Part shown: in pieces, positions 41,350 to 54,490 of the stretch
How the letters are laid out: each line of letters begins with the position of its first letter
How positions within the stretch are numbered: the first letter of the stretch is position 1
Assembly (NCBI GenBank): GCA_036346405.1
Contig: CM070562.1
Location: 63,888,195 to 63,952,194, forward strand
DNA length: 64,000 bases
Source of the DNA: Phyllostachys edulis
Taxonomy: Eukaryota > Streptophyta > Magnoliopsida > Poales > Poaceae
Reading direction: 5' to 3'
Notes under the pieces: generated by a model
Databases searched by the model: none
What the model was told of the DNA's origin: nothing
What the model saw: only the letters and a program-made list of their open reading frames with translations
Translations under genes and position numbers: made by a program

Positions 41350-41631
41350 ATCATCCTTTGTGAAGTTACCAACAATACGGGATCCACAATGGAGAGATCA
41401 TGGGTAAAGGATCCTAATCTTAGTGTGTTGAACAATTGACAATAGCGTCGAGGTGTTTGGAGAAACCCTCATTTTGATGAAGTTCAGCTGACTGTCAGCT
41501 CAGAGAAAGTCTGACCAGCCCTATGGGTGGTTGGACCGGCCGATGACCGGCAATCTCACACACCTTGGGCTGGCAGTCAGACCACCGACTGACTGAAAAG
41601 GAAAGGTAATCGACCAAAAGTCACGTGTTTA

Positions 41632-43920
41632 TGCATCGGGACCCATATATGCGAATCTGGACCCTCTGAATATAGTGCACTAGTCTAGGATCACGCTAGT
41701 GCACACAAGAAAAAAAAAGAATAAACGGCTAATTTGAATAATAAATAATGGTTATGATCTTATGATTGAGTTTACACTTATTAGATTTGTAACTCAAAAT
41801 GGTATCAATGACCCATTGCAAGGCTAAGCATACTAATCGTGTCTAACCAACCCACATTGGTGTTATGATAATACCAACTAGTAGTTATCTAAGCTAGGGA
41901 GATAAATGATCATGGTGATACAATAAGCCAGGTGGATATAATCAAGTAGGTGCATAGAAAATCCCACAGTATTTAAGAATTAAATATTTGAAATAATTAA
42001 CATGCAATAATTTGAATCAAAATAATTTTGGAAAAATTGGGTGCAACATGGTCAAATACACAACTTGCCTTGAAACAAGTCTTGACACTAGTCTTGAGCT
42101 TGATCAAATTCTCCTTCCTTAAAAGCTCCCAAAGTATCAACGTCTACTTACAAACCAAAGAGAAAACACAAATAAATACAAAATAGAGAAGAAATTAACT
42201 CCAAAAATTAAATAAAAACCACAGGAAGGTAGAGCTTGAATTTAGAGACTTAAATGGGCTCAATCGAAGTTCGTATGAGGAAGCACAGACTCTTGGAAGT
42301 TGGTTGGCTGAGAAAATCAAAGAAAAAGAAAAAGGAGAGCGAAAATTGACATGTGGGACCCACTCGGAAAATAATTTTGGAAATTAAAGAAATTCCCAAA
42401 AATTAGAATAGATACTGACAAGTGGGACCCATGACGTTGGCGGCGACGTACATGGCGTTGGTGTAGGCTCTCAGGTCCAACTGTGGTCGTCCGATCTAGA
42501 AATGCTCGAAGGACCACAGTTGAAGAAGCAGCGGGCATCCATAGAGGATGTAGCTATCCTGAACCCGGTGGCACACGCTGAACAGGGACTAACAGGTGGG
42601 ACCCACAGTCTATAGACCGGGTCCATGGATTTGGTCAACGGGTCTACGGGCTCATGGGTTCACAGCACAATGCATTGATATGTGGGGCCCACATGTCATA
42701 GGCTAGGTCTACGGTAGACTAGGTCCACCTAGGTTTAGATCTAGGGTTTGGTTACTGTGGCGGCTAAGTTCGCGGCGGGTTGCACACATGGCAGACACGA
42801 AGATGGTGACAAGGCGACATGTGGGACGGGACGCTAACGTGGCGGTGGTTGCTATGCAAGGCTGACGCGGCACGGCTGGTGCAGGCATGGTGCTGACCCG
42901 ACAGCTAGGTGGCGGACAAGGCAACAACAGTGTCGACATGGACGGCGGTGGCGCTTGGATCCCTATGGTCGTCGGCGCTAGGGGTGAAGGTGGCGGTCGC
43001 GAAGGGGTGCACCGGGTAGTGGAGACGACGACGAGTCTGACGGTGGACACGCGGCGACCAATGGCGAGGATTAAGAGGCATAGCAGTTTGTGTTCATGGT
43101 GTGACAGTGCTGCAACGGGTTTCGGGCGACACCGAGAAGACGGCGGGGTGGAGGAGGTCGATGCAATGCCAGCGGTGGTGATGCGGAGACCGGAGGGTCA
43201 CTGCGGAAGATGGCGATGAAAGCTCGAGGAAGGCGGCAGTGATATCGCAAGCTCCGGGCAGCTAGGGCTAGGGTTTTCAATGGTGATGGGTGCGGTTGGG
43301 TGTGGAGGCCAAGGGCGGCACCATTTTATAGTGCGAGGATGACTGGGAGAGTCCCTGGCATGCACGCCAAGAAACCGAGGCGGTGGCAGAGTCCGAGCAG
43401 CACATAGGCACGAGGACAAAGAACAGTGATGCGGGTGAGGCCCACATGTCAGCGGCGGTGGCTAGGGCAGACTCGCGTCGACTGCAGCACGCTGCACTGG
43501 TGGCGGTGGGGCTAGGTGCTGCGGAGAGAGATGGAGATGGGCTGGCAGCGCGGAGTTGGGTCGACGGGCTAAGCTGAAGGGAAAGAGGAAATGTGGGCTA
43601 GGAGTTGGATTTCAGCCTAAAAACCTTCCAGCGATTTTTAATTAGTTTCCTATTTTAGAAAATAGAGAAAATCCAAATGGCAATTTAAAAATAGCACATG
43701 AACTCAAAAAATTCCCAGAAAAATTTGGAAAATACTTTCAAACACAAAGAACTCAAATAGATTAATTTTGGAGTTAATTTATGTTTATATTAATCAAATT
43801 AAATTGTTTGGACTTTAGAAAGTCTCATTTAAGCTTAATTAATTCAACAAAAATGCTGAGATTTTCTAGACGGCTAAATTACACAAAAAGTTTTTGAAAC
43901 TCAAAAATTGGAATGTTACA
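41632..43920 (-). mobile_element. Gypsy LTR, second copy of the duplicated block
   Basis: It ends GGAATGTTACA at 43920 and begins near 'tgcatcgggaccc' (the family norm is TGTCGGGACCC, so the start is mutated or approximate). Its first 80 bases resemble the inverted end of the solo LTR at 57803-61464 ('gtgcactagtctaggatcac'). From about 42320 it aligns with 1-1527. It is 2.3 kb, shorter than its relatives, and lacks the region with the conserved palindrome. Right flank 'gtaggaaggtaag' is the same as in copy 1. Confidence 0.75.
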
Positions 43921-44636
43921 GTAGGAAGGTAAGAGGATGCGTTTGCACTTGGTCTCATTGAAAATAGAGTTCTAAGGGAAAACTTGATAGAGTTTGAAAT
44001 TTCCAGAGAGAATGCAAGTTTGAGACTTGGAAAAATGTCCTAAGTCCCAGGCAGTATGACCAGTCGTTGCTTGGTGGTCAAACCAGTGGGGCGGTCTAAT
44101 TGACCAGGTAGCGGTCAGACCGGTTGGCTAGCGGTCAGACCAGCTAGGGGCGGCGATCTGATCGGCCAGAGGCTATTCAAGCATCGTGAAGGTAATGAAT
44201 TTCACGAGTTTGGCCAAAGTCATGAGTTTCAATACATAGGTGTTGCATGATGCATGTTTTGGATAATGTGGGTCAAGTTACGAAGAATTTGTGTCCGAAA
44301 TCGATTTCTTGGTCTACTGTTGTGTAGGTGGCTTGGAGTCAACAATGGTCAACGGCAAGGATGATCTAGGCTAGGCTAGCAAAGCTGACGTCCAGAACGA
44401 TCGACGATGCAGGGTGAAGTGGTTGGACTCAAGCATGGTGCAAGGAAGACAAGAACGATCGAACGGAAAGTTCTGTGCGACGGGATGCATCAACGAAAAG
44501 TCTTTCGTTGTGCTTGTGTTTTCGATCTTCATAGCTTCCATAGCTACGAAAGTGAAGAAGAAGTTGAATACTGTTAGGGCTAAAAAAGAGTAGTGCTCCT
44601 ATTCACCCCCCCTCTAGTCGCCTTTTCGATCCAACA
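43921..44636 (+). mobile_element. Copia-like LTR fragment, second copy with internal deletion
   Basis: Matches 1528-2103 and then jumps to the equivalent of 3137-3282, a 1.03-kb deletion. The joint is at about 44499 within 'gcatcaacgaaaagtc'. It ends 'gatccaaca' as in copy 1. Confidence 0.6.
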
Positions 44637-46668
44637 CACGAATCTCCCCGCTCCAAGTCTGAACTACATTTTCTTTCATGAAGTAGCCCAGCACGTACCA
44701 CACAGAGTCCATCTTGGTCGTGCCACATGTAGCCAATGCATGAGAGCATGGCTTATGGAGTAGCAATGACTTGTTACACGTGCATTGACAATTGATGTTG
44801 CCCTCCTGTCCAAGGCCAACCTCACGCATGAGACACCACTCGCCGCTCCCAACCCACTTCAATTTCTTAGCAATACCTCGAATCAAGGCTCCGTGGTGCA
44901 CATAATGAAGATTGGGTGCATTCGGGCCTTCTCACTCTTCTTGGCCATGTACTCCACCATCTTAGTACAATAGGGTGTTTGTGCATTCAGCATATGCAAT
45001 GTAGAAACACTATTTCTTTCCCTAAAGTACTTGATTATACCATGTAAAATACCCTCGACATTACAACGAGGGGCTTGCCACGGAGGCCCCTGATAATCCA
45101 ATTGTACACCTAGGCTAGATTGGTTTCCATTACGCCGTACCTTGCATCGTCGATGTCATAAAGTAATGTTGACTTGTCCATTGGCTCAGCCTTGATCCAA
45201 TGCGAGAAATATTTGATGTTGTTTGTTGTCCTCCTTCTCAAGTCGGGTAGGTCAATCTTGGGCAACATCGCCAACTGTTCTGGTACATCGGCTGTGTTTT
45301 TAGCAGGTTGCTTATTCCTCTTCTCGGTGTGCTTGGTGGTGAACTCATCAAGCTTCTCCTAGAGTGCATCAAACTTTCTTTACTGGTTCTGCTTGCACAA
45401 CCTCTTAAACAGGTTCATCAACCTCTTGCTCCTGTACTGCTCGAAATAATTGGCCCCCAGGCGCCGCACGCACCAACTATTTCACAGGTCATGCCATTGA
45501 AAAGGCTCATCTAAATCTTTTTACAGCTTTTTGATGACCTTAATCAACTCAGGAAAGGCCGTTGCATTACCATGTACCCCTCCATTTTTTAGAAATCTTA
45601 TCCTTCACAGTAATGTGTGTGCTAGGATCTCTGTTTCTTAGCACCTCAAGTAGTCGAGGGAGATTGTCGTAGGCCGACTCAAACGTGCAGAACCATCTCT
45701 CCATTGCCTTCTGCTTTGCCCTCCACGCCTTCGTGTAGCTAATCTTGTACTAGTACCTCTACTCAATGGACAACATGATGTGTTGCACTTCCATATCCTT
45801 CTTCTCCACAATCCTCCCATACATAATATTTGCAATGAAAGAAGAAGTGAGGTTGCGGTGCTTTGGTAGTACATTGCTCAGAACACATGAGTGGTCCTCG
45901 ACCTTCGACACGATCTAGTGCATTTCATACTTCAGCTTGTAGGCGTAAACAAGACAAGGACACCCATCATTCTCACACTTCATAGTGTACTGCTCTTTGT
46001 TTGATTTTACAACCTTAAACTGCCTCTGTATTGACATCGTCCACAATTTGATAACATCGTGTAGAACTGACTTATTTGCAAACATGACATTAACACGCAC
46101 CACATTCTGCTCATACTCCCCACCGAGAAACGTGGCCATCACTCACAACCATACCCCATGGGTCGTGTCTATTCCAAGCATCAGGCACCGGCACATCGGG
46201 GACATCATCATCATTCGAACAGTCGTCTTCCTCTTCGTCATCATCCAATGCTTGTTCTTCGGCCCTAGCCCTTCGGTCTTCCCACTCCAAGTCATCCACT
46301 ATGAATTCAATGCCATCCCCTTCGCTCATCTGTCCACTGGGATCAACGTGCCTATTTGCCCCCACAACTGCATATGCACCACAATTCTCTGTCCCACCAT
46401 CCTCAACTTCCTCCTGCACACCCGCACTACTCTCCCCCATTTCACGGGCAGTGCCAAGTGTACTATGACATGCCTGCACGCTTCCAACCAGGTCTGCCAT
46501 GACTTCGTTTGCTCCTTGGGCCTCAACTCCCAAAATACCACTTCTGGCAAATGGCTCAACAAGTATTTAACGGTGACACCATACAGTGCCAGGTCCAGCG
46601 AGAAGCTGTATGTCAGCCAATGCAACACCTCCCAGATTTTAAGATTATTTGAGTTCGGGTGATACAGT
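44637..46668 (-). pseudogene. Mutator-like (MuDR) transposase, decayed, copy 2
   Basis: Same layout as copy 1. Acidic N-terminus (46533-46111) leads to the DNA-binding domain (46142-45915; FKVVKSNKEQYTMKCENDGC), then the central region (45874-44883) and SWIM finger (44901-44614; CQCTCNKS...CSHALATC). It is better preserved at two points where copy 1 has stops (before the DNA-binding domain and before the SWIM finger), but it has its own, such as the stop after YKLKYEMH where copy 1 has W, and a frameshift near 46430. The C-terminus is cut by the copia-like LTR at the same place as in copy 1, so that event came before the duplication. Confidence 0.85.
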
Positions 46669-47884
46669 CTGGTTTACAAAAAACTTGCAAAAAACTGATG
46701 AAATCAACCCTACATGGCCCCTCACGAACATCTCCCTGCCCATAAAACACTCTGAAAAAATGTTGACCTAACATACCTATCACACGACTCAAGATATTTA
46801 GAACGGATACTAATCAAGAATGCTACGTCGAGTCTAACAAAAACCAAATCATGTTGTGTATATCAAAATACTCTCTATTTCAATTAAATTTAAAAATATG
46901 ACTGAAAATGTTCAATGAAATAAAAATATATAAATAACCTAAAACTGGTATCCCTAGGTCTTGTGGATCTAATCCTAAGCAATCTAGGTCTTCCAATAAT
47001 CGATCTATTAATGGAGGTACCCTAATGTTTTTACGCTATAATAAATACATAAATATCCTACAGTGTTAACATAATGCATGACATTAAACCTAAAATTACC
47101 AATTTACAACTACAAACCCTAGTTCTACCACTAAGTTATGTTTATTATTGCTAACCTAACATATTTTTATCGAAGTGGCCATCAAATTATGTGAGCACAA
47201 CGAACTCAACGCAATAGGATGAGTACACATAGGCACGTCGAGCCGAGGCCAGAGTCTCCTCCCCTCCCTTCCCCTCCCCTCTCCCTTCTTGCCCTCTCCT
47301 CTCCTCTCCTCCCCTCTCATCTTCTCTACCGCTGGCGTTCTCCTTCCTTCCCATCTTTCTATCACGTGAGTGGATTCATATTGGCCCTCAGTTGCGACAG
47401 CATGGTGCGACTGGCGTCAGGCGCCTGCTAGTCATGTGACATAGGTGCGACTGGGTGATGTGGCTTAACGTCATCCGCTTGTCGAGCGACTAAGTGTCGA
47501 TAGGTCTTAGTCGCATGACGTGTCCACGATTGTGGGCTAGCTCAAATCGCTGGCCCACTACGCGATTGGGTCTAATCGCCTAGTGGGCCAGCGACTGAGG
47601 GGTTATTTCTGTAAAAAAAATCCTGGTTTATTTGTGTAAAATAAATAAAAATATTTTTAAAAAACCTAGATTGTCTATATAAAAATTATATCATTAGATT
47701 TGTTGTTTAAAATACTTTTATAATATTATAATTTTATTAGTATATTTTAATGTAAAGTTATAAAAAGCAAAGAGCAAAGTCGTTTTCGGATGGTAAAAAG
47801 CCAAAAACGTCAAGTTAAAAAGAGATAATAAGCAAATTCTTTCTGCCTTGGTCGTTGTCACCTGGTCAAGTTCTTGCGACCAAC
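46669..47884 (-). mobile_element. Non-coding 5' part of MULE, copy 2
   Basis: Aligns with 5311-6406, with extra sequence in places (for example about 46745-46790 and 47118-47200). It includes a shorter C/T tract at 47253-47330. It ends at 'ttcttgcgaccaac', where the LINE poly(A) begins. The copy 1 counterpart there is 'ttcttgcaatcaac' at 6393-6406. Confidence 0.65.
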
Positions 47885-49774
47885 TTTTTTTTAGATAATG
47901 GAAGAGAAAAATCTCTCCCAGACTCTGCATCTAGGATGCACATAGCCCATTTTATTAAGAAAAAAATAGTACAAAGACCAAAGCTGTTTAAAGAGTTGCT
48001 GAAAGCCTTACAACCAAAAGACTATTGGAAATTAAACTCCATCGTTGCAAATCCTTTGACTAAACAGCCACCCACGAAAGCTTAAGATTTGCTTCGCCAC
48101 AAACTCCAATCTGGCACTTCCAGCTAGCATTGCCTCCTTTTGATCCAATTTCTGTAAAGTTGCCCAAACGTTCAGCCAATGCCCACTCAAAAAGATAGCC
48201 TACAAGGGGTTAGTGATAGTCTTTTTGTCAAAAACAACATCATTCCGAGATAACCAAATAGACCAACATAAAGCACTAGCTCCCACTAGAAATTGTGACT
48301 TTAACATGTTTGGAATACCAGCTAACCAATTCCCAAGTATGTGCGCTATACTCACAGGAGGGGATAAATTAAACGCACATTGAGCCGCCCACCATGCAAG
48401 ACGCACAAAGAAGCAATTAATAAAAAGATGCTGGATTGCTTCTTCTTTAATACAAAACAATACTTTTTGCTTCCCCTCCAATTTCTTTTATATAGGTTAT
48501 ATTTAGTTAATACCACCCCTCTTTTGAGATACCAAAGGAATATTTTCACTTTTAATGGAATTTTAATAAACCAAAAAACATCGTTAGTGGGAGTTTGATT
48601 AGTGCCAATTAGTGCCCCATAGAAAGATGATACCGTGAAAAGTCCAGACTTATTCAGGTTCCATCTGAAGACATCATTTTGAGTGCTCAAAGTTAAATTA
48701 GCAAATCTCAAAATCAACTCATTCCAAGCATGTAACTTAGGTCCAATAATAGGTTTCCGAAAATAAATATGTAAAGGATTCGATCTTAAAATATTTGCTA
48801 CTGTATCATCCTTTTTTTCTCACCACATTATAAAGAATTGGGTATTGATTTGTTAGAGGAGTGTCTCCTAACTATATATCTTTCAAAAACCTGGTTTGTA
48901 TTCCATTCTTAACCTGGAATGAACGAAGTCGAAGAAATTGGTTTTTAATTTTCATAAGTCCCGACTAAAACTGGGAAGTCCCCGGTTTATAAACCACCTG
49001 CGAGAGACTCTTATCACTCAAATACTTCCTTGTTAGCAAAGATTGACAATCCCCTTCTTCATTAAGCAACTTAAAAAGCCATTTCCCTAGTAAACTTTTG
49101 TTTTTTGTGTCTAGATTCTGAATGCCTAAACCGCCATGCTCTTTAGGTGTACACATTAAACTCCATTTAGCAAGTCTATATTTTTATTTAAGGTTGTCAC
49201 TTTGCCAGTAAAATCTAGATCGATAAAAATCAAGTATTTTAAGAACCTTTCTAGAAACTTCAAAAAAGGATAGCATAAACATTGGCAAACTGCTAAGTAC
49301 CGAGTTAATAAGTACTAACTGTCCACCAACAGATAGATTTTTTCCTTTGCACCCGCTGAGTTTCTTTTCAACTCTATCTTCAACCCCTTTCCAATCACAA
49401 TTCCTTAATTTTCTGAAGTGAATTGGGATACCTAAGTACCAGAAAGGAAAGGTACCCACTTCACAACCAAATAACCTAGTATATTGCGATTCGACTTCTT
49501 TGGCATTACCGTAATAGAAAATCTCACTCTTGTGGAAATTAATCTTCAAACCTGATAATTGTTCAAAGACACATAGAATAAGTTTGAGATTTTTTGCCTA
49601 TTCTAAGTCATTATTCAAGAAGAGGATAGTGTCATCTGCATATTGTAAAATTGATAACCCATCATCAATCAAATGAGGAACTACTCCCGATAACAAACCT
49701 GCTTCTTTATAGCTCTTGAAATAAAAATGGCAAACATGTCTGCAACTAGATTAAAAAGAATTGGGGACATTGGA
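47885..49774 (-). pseudogene. LINE ORF2, C-terminal half
   Basis: From the solo LTR downward on the minus strand: MSPILFNLVADMF (about 49770-49730), the RT active site YADD (about 49630), then NFHKSEIFYYGNA and FWYLGIPIHFRKLRN (49540-49400). Next comes HGGLGIQNL (49130), followed by the RT-associated zinc-binding domain (48717-48352) and the tail to about 48200. It ends in a poly(A) seen as T8 at 47885-47892. There are several frameshifts and stops. ORF2 made the nick and cDNA for LINE insertion; this copy is dead. Confidence 0.88.
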
Positions 49775-52700
49775 TGTCGGGACCCCGAGTATGCAACCTC
49801 AGGACCCTCTGTGTATTCTGAACTAGTCCCATGATCAGTAGCTAGCTCACACAGTTGCAACATAGGTGTAATCATAACCACACAACCAAACAAAAAATGA
49901 AGCGGACAAATTAATATTATTAAGCAAAAGAGACCTTATGGTCAAGTCTTACAACGGTTGCCACGCAGGACTAAAGATAACAGAGTAAACTTGCAGCGGA
50001 GAACAAAACATCTGGTGGAGGTCACCCAATATGCCCACAGGCAATCGAGTAAAGGATGCGACCTAATTCGCATATTCTTTAAGGAAGTCTTCTTCATAGA
50101 ACTCTGAGTTCACTGGTTCACCCTCCTCTGCTGATTTAAACAGAGGGCGCAAAGCCGTGGGTACTTTGAATGTACTCAGCAAGTCGCAGAGAAATGTATG
50201 CAAGTAATATTCATGCAAGGTTTGACAAGGATAGCTTTATGGCTATTTTGCAGAAAGCAATATTTGACATTAAATACAATAAGTAGATTGCCAAGCACAA
50301 TTTAAAAGATTAATACATAAATAAGCAATTTTCTTTGAAACAACTAGTGAACACCCTGTTCATTTCCCAACCATCTACAAGATTCAACCAACCCATTCCA
50401 TCATTTTCGATAAAAGTTCTACCCCTTGCGTGAAATCACCAGGCATGTCCATAACTGAGGACACGGCTATTCGAATAGTTTTACACTCTGCAGAGGTTGT
50501 ACAACTTGACCCACAACACACGAATTTCTCTAGTTTGTTCGGCATATATCTATGCCACCGCTCATTACCTTAGGTAAGCAGTCTAGAGTACGTGACAAGG
50601 TTTTTACAAAGCTCTATTTTAACTCGGATCTGCCCGCTGAGGTTTCGCCATTCCGGGCCCCCTCTTGCGCTGCTTTTCAACCCTTGACAGAACCGAATCA
50701 AAACTTTGCTAATTAGTCGACCAAGTCTATCCCAGTCTAGACATATGGTTGTACGGTTAAAGCCCAGATCAATGGTTCAAGGTTAAGTCCTTAGTTGGTT
50801 GCTCAGACGAGACGTTTCCGCATTCCCAATGTGCGTTACGGCACCCACCTTTTCCACCACCCACTCGTCCGAGCATAAATCAATTTCGTTCAACCCGGCC
50901 AAATGACCACCCTAGTCATGGCACAACATCTTTTTATCAAAAGTGGCTCCGCCACGGTTCCATAATTTCCTTTAGTCAAATTCAATCATTCCTTGAGTAT
51001 GTGATCGTGAGTCTATCGTATAACTAAAGCATTGGCTAAGCATAGCACGATACCCATGTTGGTATTTCAATAATGTCCAACTAATAATTAACCATCCTAA
51101 GGTGTCCAAGGATTTATGTCATTCAAGGATACATGTCATTCACAATTTATCAAGGAGGTATAATGGCAATTAGGTAATTAACTAATCCCGAAACCGTTTA
51201 TTATAAAATTAGCCATGCATGTTTATATCAAACAATATACTTTTATAAAGATGGGTTCAATATGATCAAAGGTCTACGACTTGCCTTCGTTGAAGAGTAG
51301 AGGTACTTCGGTCGTCGGGTCTGCGAAGTCATCCGAACACCGGAATCTATACGTGCGAACGAAGCTAAATAAATAAAATAACTCCAAATAAAATTTAAAT
51401 AAATACTAGTAGGAAGATAATAAATTTAGATGAATTTAGAAATTTGAATCACTCGAATCGGAGTTCGAATGAAGAAGTTATGGCCAAAGGAAGTTGGAAA
51501 AACACATAAAATGAAGAATTTGGAGATATTCTGATTTTCCCAAATTAATTTTCAACAGAAAAATCAAAGAAATGCCACGTGGGCTCTTGATTGGGTGACA
51601 CGTCGGCGGAGGGTCGACGTGGCGCCCGGTGGCAGCGCCACGATGGCAAGCGCCACTCAAGACCGAAGGGCGCAAGGCCACAAATTTAATGTTTCACGCC
51701 GTGACAGCGAGGCGCTGCGTGGTGGTGCCACCACCGGCTAGAGGAAGTCGCATGGCTGGTGCTCCAGAATGGGGACGCGACAGCACGGGAGACCGGCGAG
51801 GACTAAAAAGTGGCGGCGGTAGAGAACGCTTGGCGGCGCTCAGCGAGGCCGGCGGAGGAGGTGCGCGACTGGTGCGCCTCGGCTAGCGATCTGCGGTGGG
51901 GACGGCACGAGGAGACTTGATGGCGATGGTGGGTGCGGCCGAGCGAAACTCGGCGGTGGCGGCGAAAACTCAAATCGCGGCTGAAAGAGAGCGGGGGAGA
52001 GAAGGGGAGGAGAGGGGAAAGAGAGAGGAGCTCGAAGCGCGTCCGAGGCTCGCTTTTATAGACCTCGGGGAGGCCCAGACAAGGAGGAGGAGGAGGTGGT
52101 GTCGGGGCGGCTTTAATGGCGAGCGGCGGGTGCAGGCTTCACCACGCGGAGGAGGGGGAAAAGCGGGGCGCACGGCTGCGGCAGAGGCGGGGACGGGCGG
52201 CACGACCGAAAGTGGGACAGGATAGGGGCTAGATCCTGCGAGGGAGCGGCGCGGCGCGGCGAGAATCGCGGCGAGGTAGCACAGGCGCGGCAGAGGCGGG
52301 AGGTTGAAGACGACCCGAGGCGTGCGGTTGACAAAGCGGCCCCACCCGTCAGCGAGAGAGAGGAGGGAGAACGGGGAAGGCGCGGGCGCTGGCAGCCGTC
52401 CGATTTCGATCAGACGGTGTCCGAAGGGGGGGAGGCGCTGCGTGTTGGGATACGGGTCGGCTACGATAACGACAAATCAAAATTTCTACCACGTAAACCA
52501 GGAAGCCAAGCAAGAAGATGATCACAGATTGTTACCACTAGACGCGCAGAGCAGCGGAAGAAGTGTCGGAGCAGCCTGGTCCGACGAAGAGCGCGTCGAT
52601 GTACTGGTCGTAGTCGATCGTCCAGCATCTTCGTTGGATGATCGTCTCCTCCAGCACCTCTGCAGTTCCTAGCGAAGATCGCGGATCGTCCTTAAGCGCA

Positions 52701-54490
52701 ACAACGTAGAAGCGCCTCTATGGTATCCACACGTCCAGGGAAGGAACAACCGTACGCCAATGTGCTAGCACCAAATCGCACGGGGAGGCTCTCAAGAAGA
52801 TGGCGGCTAGGGTTTCGGTAGGGCAACTCACGTCCAACCTCTTTTCCCCAACAGCCTTATGCATCTCCTTATATAGTGCCCGTGATGGATCCTATCCAAA
52901 CACGCTTCTGAATCGTATTACGTCTTGGTTTGTTCAACCCGTTAAGTGTGTGACCCGTTAGGTTCATGTGTAGTTGGTTGTGACTCGGAAACCTTTTCCG
53001 GCCACGAGTCGTAGCGGTTCCTAGCAGGACATAACGATTCCCGAATACACACAAATTATATCGGACGAACCTTGATGCAATATGATCTATGACCAGGTCT
53101 TCACCACTTACGACCAGGTCCTATCTCTATACGACCAGTTCGTATTTGATCACGACCAACTCGTAACTCCTTACGACTTGGTTTCGACCACTCTGTGATT
53201 TCGACCAGTCTACGACTTGCTTGTATCTCCATACGACCGATCAGTGGCGGTCGAACCAACAACCTTCTCATGTATTCTCCCTTTGCCTCACGATATCTGG
53301 TTGAACTCCAGGTGAGATGTTGTGTCATCCATGGACTGTTCAATACTTTCTCGATCGAGTATCGGATAACCTTATGTGGTCGAACTTTTCGACCACTAGT
53401 GGCATGACCATGCACTTTCTTTATCCGACCACTTCGAGGGGCCCAGAGATATCTCTCCTGTTATGTTAGGAGGGGCAAATCCCATATCCGACCAGTCACA
53501 TCCCTCTGCATGTTTCATAGCATACCCAAAGCTACCTTTATAACTACCCGATTCTGAAAGCGTTTGGCAACCCCTAAGAGTGCTATTACACATGTAGGAA
53601 ACCATCTTGATCTCGGGTCTAAGGATTATACATCATCATTGCTTGAGACCAACTAACGACACATAGAATCATAACAATCTCAATAGTGTCTCAAGGTGGG
53701 TCTTATCCAACACCATGTTCTCTAACACGTGTCCACATTATTGATTCGATATCCCTATATCCATGACCGGTGAAACATGGTCATCAATCAATATATGAGC
53801 TGGTCGTAGAGTCACTAGTGTTCCGACCAGTGATTTTCGACCAGGGATATTTTTAGAACGACATCATCATAAGTTAAAAAGAGCTTCACCAAGAAGTCAC
53901 ATACTCGTTAATCTTCATGACTGATGATTCATTCAAGGAACAACATATTATCAAATATTGTGAACATAATGAAATATAATCATCTCTATGATTGCCTCTA
54001 GGGCATATTTCCAACACTGCGCACGCGCGGAAATGTGCCGGCGAAGCGGGCCGTGTGAGGAAAATAGTAAACGGGCCGAAGGAATTCGGCGCAAGAGCCA
54101 AAGGAGGATTTATAAGGTTTTCCGATTTTAGAAAATACCAGAAAAGCAAAAGCTTTTTTAGAAAATAGCTTAAGCCGTCCAAAAATTCTAGAAAAATTCA
54201 CAGAAGTCCCTTGAATTATTTAGAACTTAATAAAAATATTTTCAGCTTAACTATTGCTTCTATTTTTTGTAATTAATTATTTTTAACTTAGGGCAAAAGG
54301 AAAAACCAACTTAAAATCCAACAAAACTCAACTAAACCAATTCCAATTAGTTCAAGTTTTTAATTAATTCAAATTAAACTACTTTTAAAATTCTAAATTA
54401 CAAGTTAAGCTTTGGCAAATTAATAAAACCAAATGGTTAACTTTAAAGTTTTCAAAATTTTCAATAAGCCCAGAAAATAGGGATGTTACA
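49775..54490 (-). mobile_element. Gypsy solo LTR with nested copia solo LTR, TSD ttgga
   Basis: TGTCGGGACCC...GGGATGTTACA flanked by TTGGA at 49770-49774 and 54491-54495. Without the nested copia LTR it is about 3.14 kb, close to the 2.87-kb LTR at 23962-26830, to which it aligns clearly at the start. GC-rich core 51590-52440. No internal gypsy sequence is present. It sits in the LINE reverse transcriptase between GDP and MSP. Confidence 0.92.
52443..54016 (-). mobile_element. BARE/RIRE1-like copia solo LTR, TSD ctgcg
   Basis: On the minus strand it starts TGTTGGAAATATGCCC, the well-known start of BARE-1/Angela/RIRE1 LTRs, and ends CGTATCCCAACA. CTGCG flanks it at 52438-52442 and 54017-54021. 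Length 1574 bp. It is the youngest insertion of this nest. A TATA box lies at about 52869-52876. It contains many 'acgaccag' words. Confidence 0.93.
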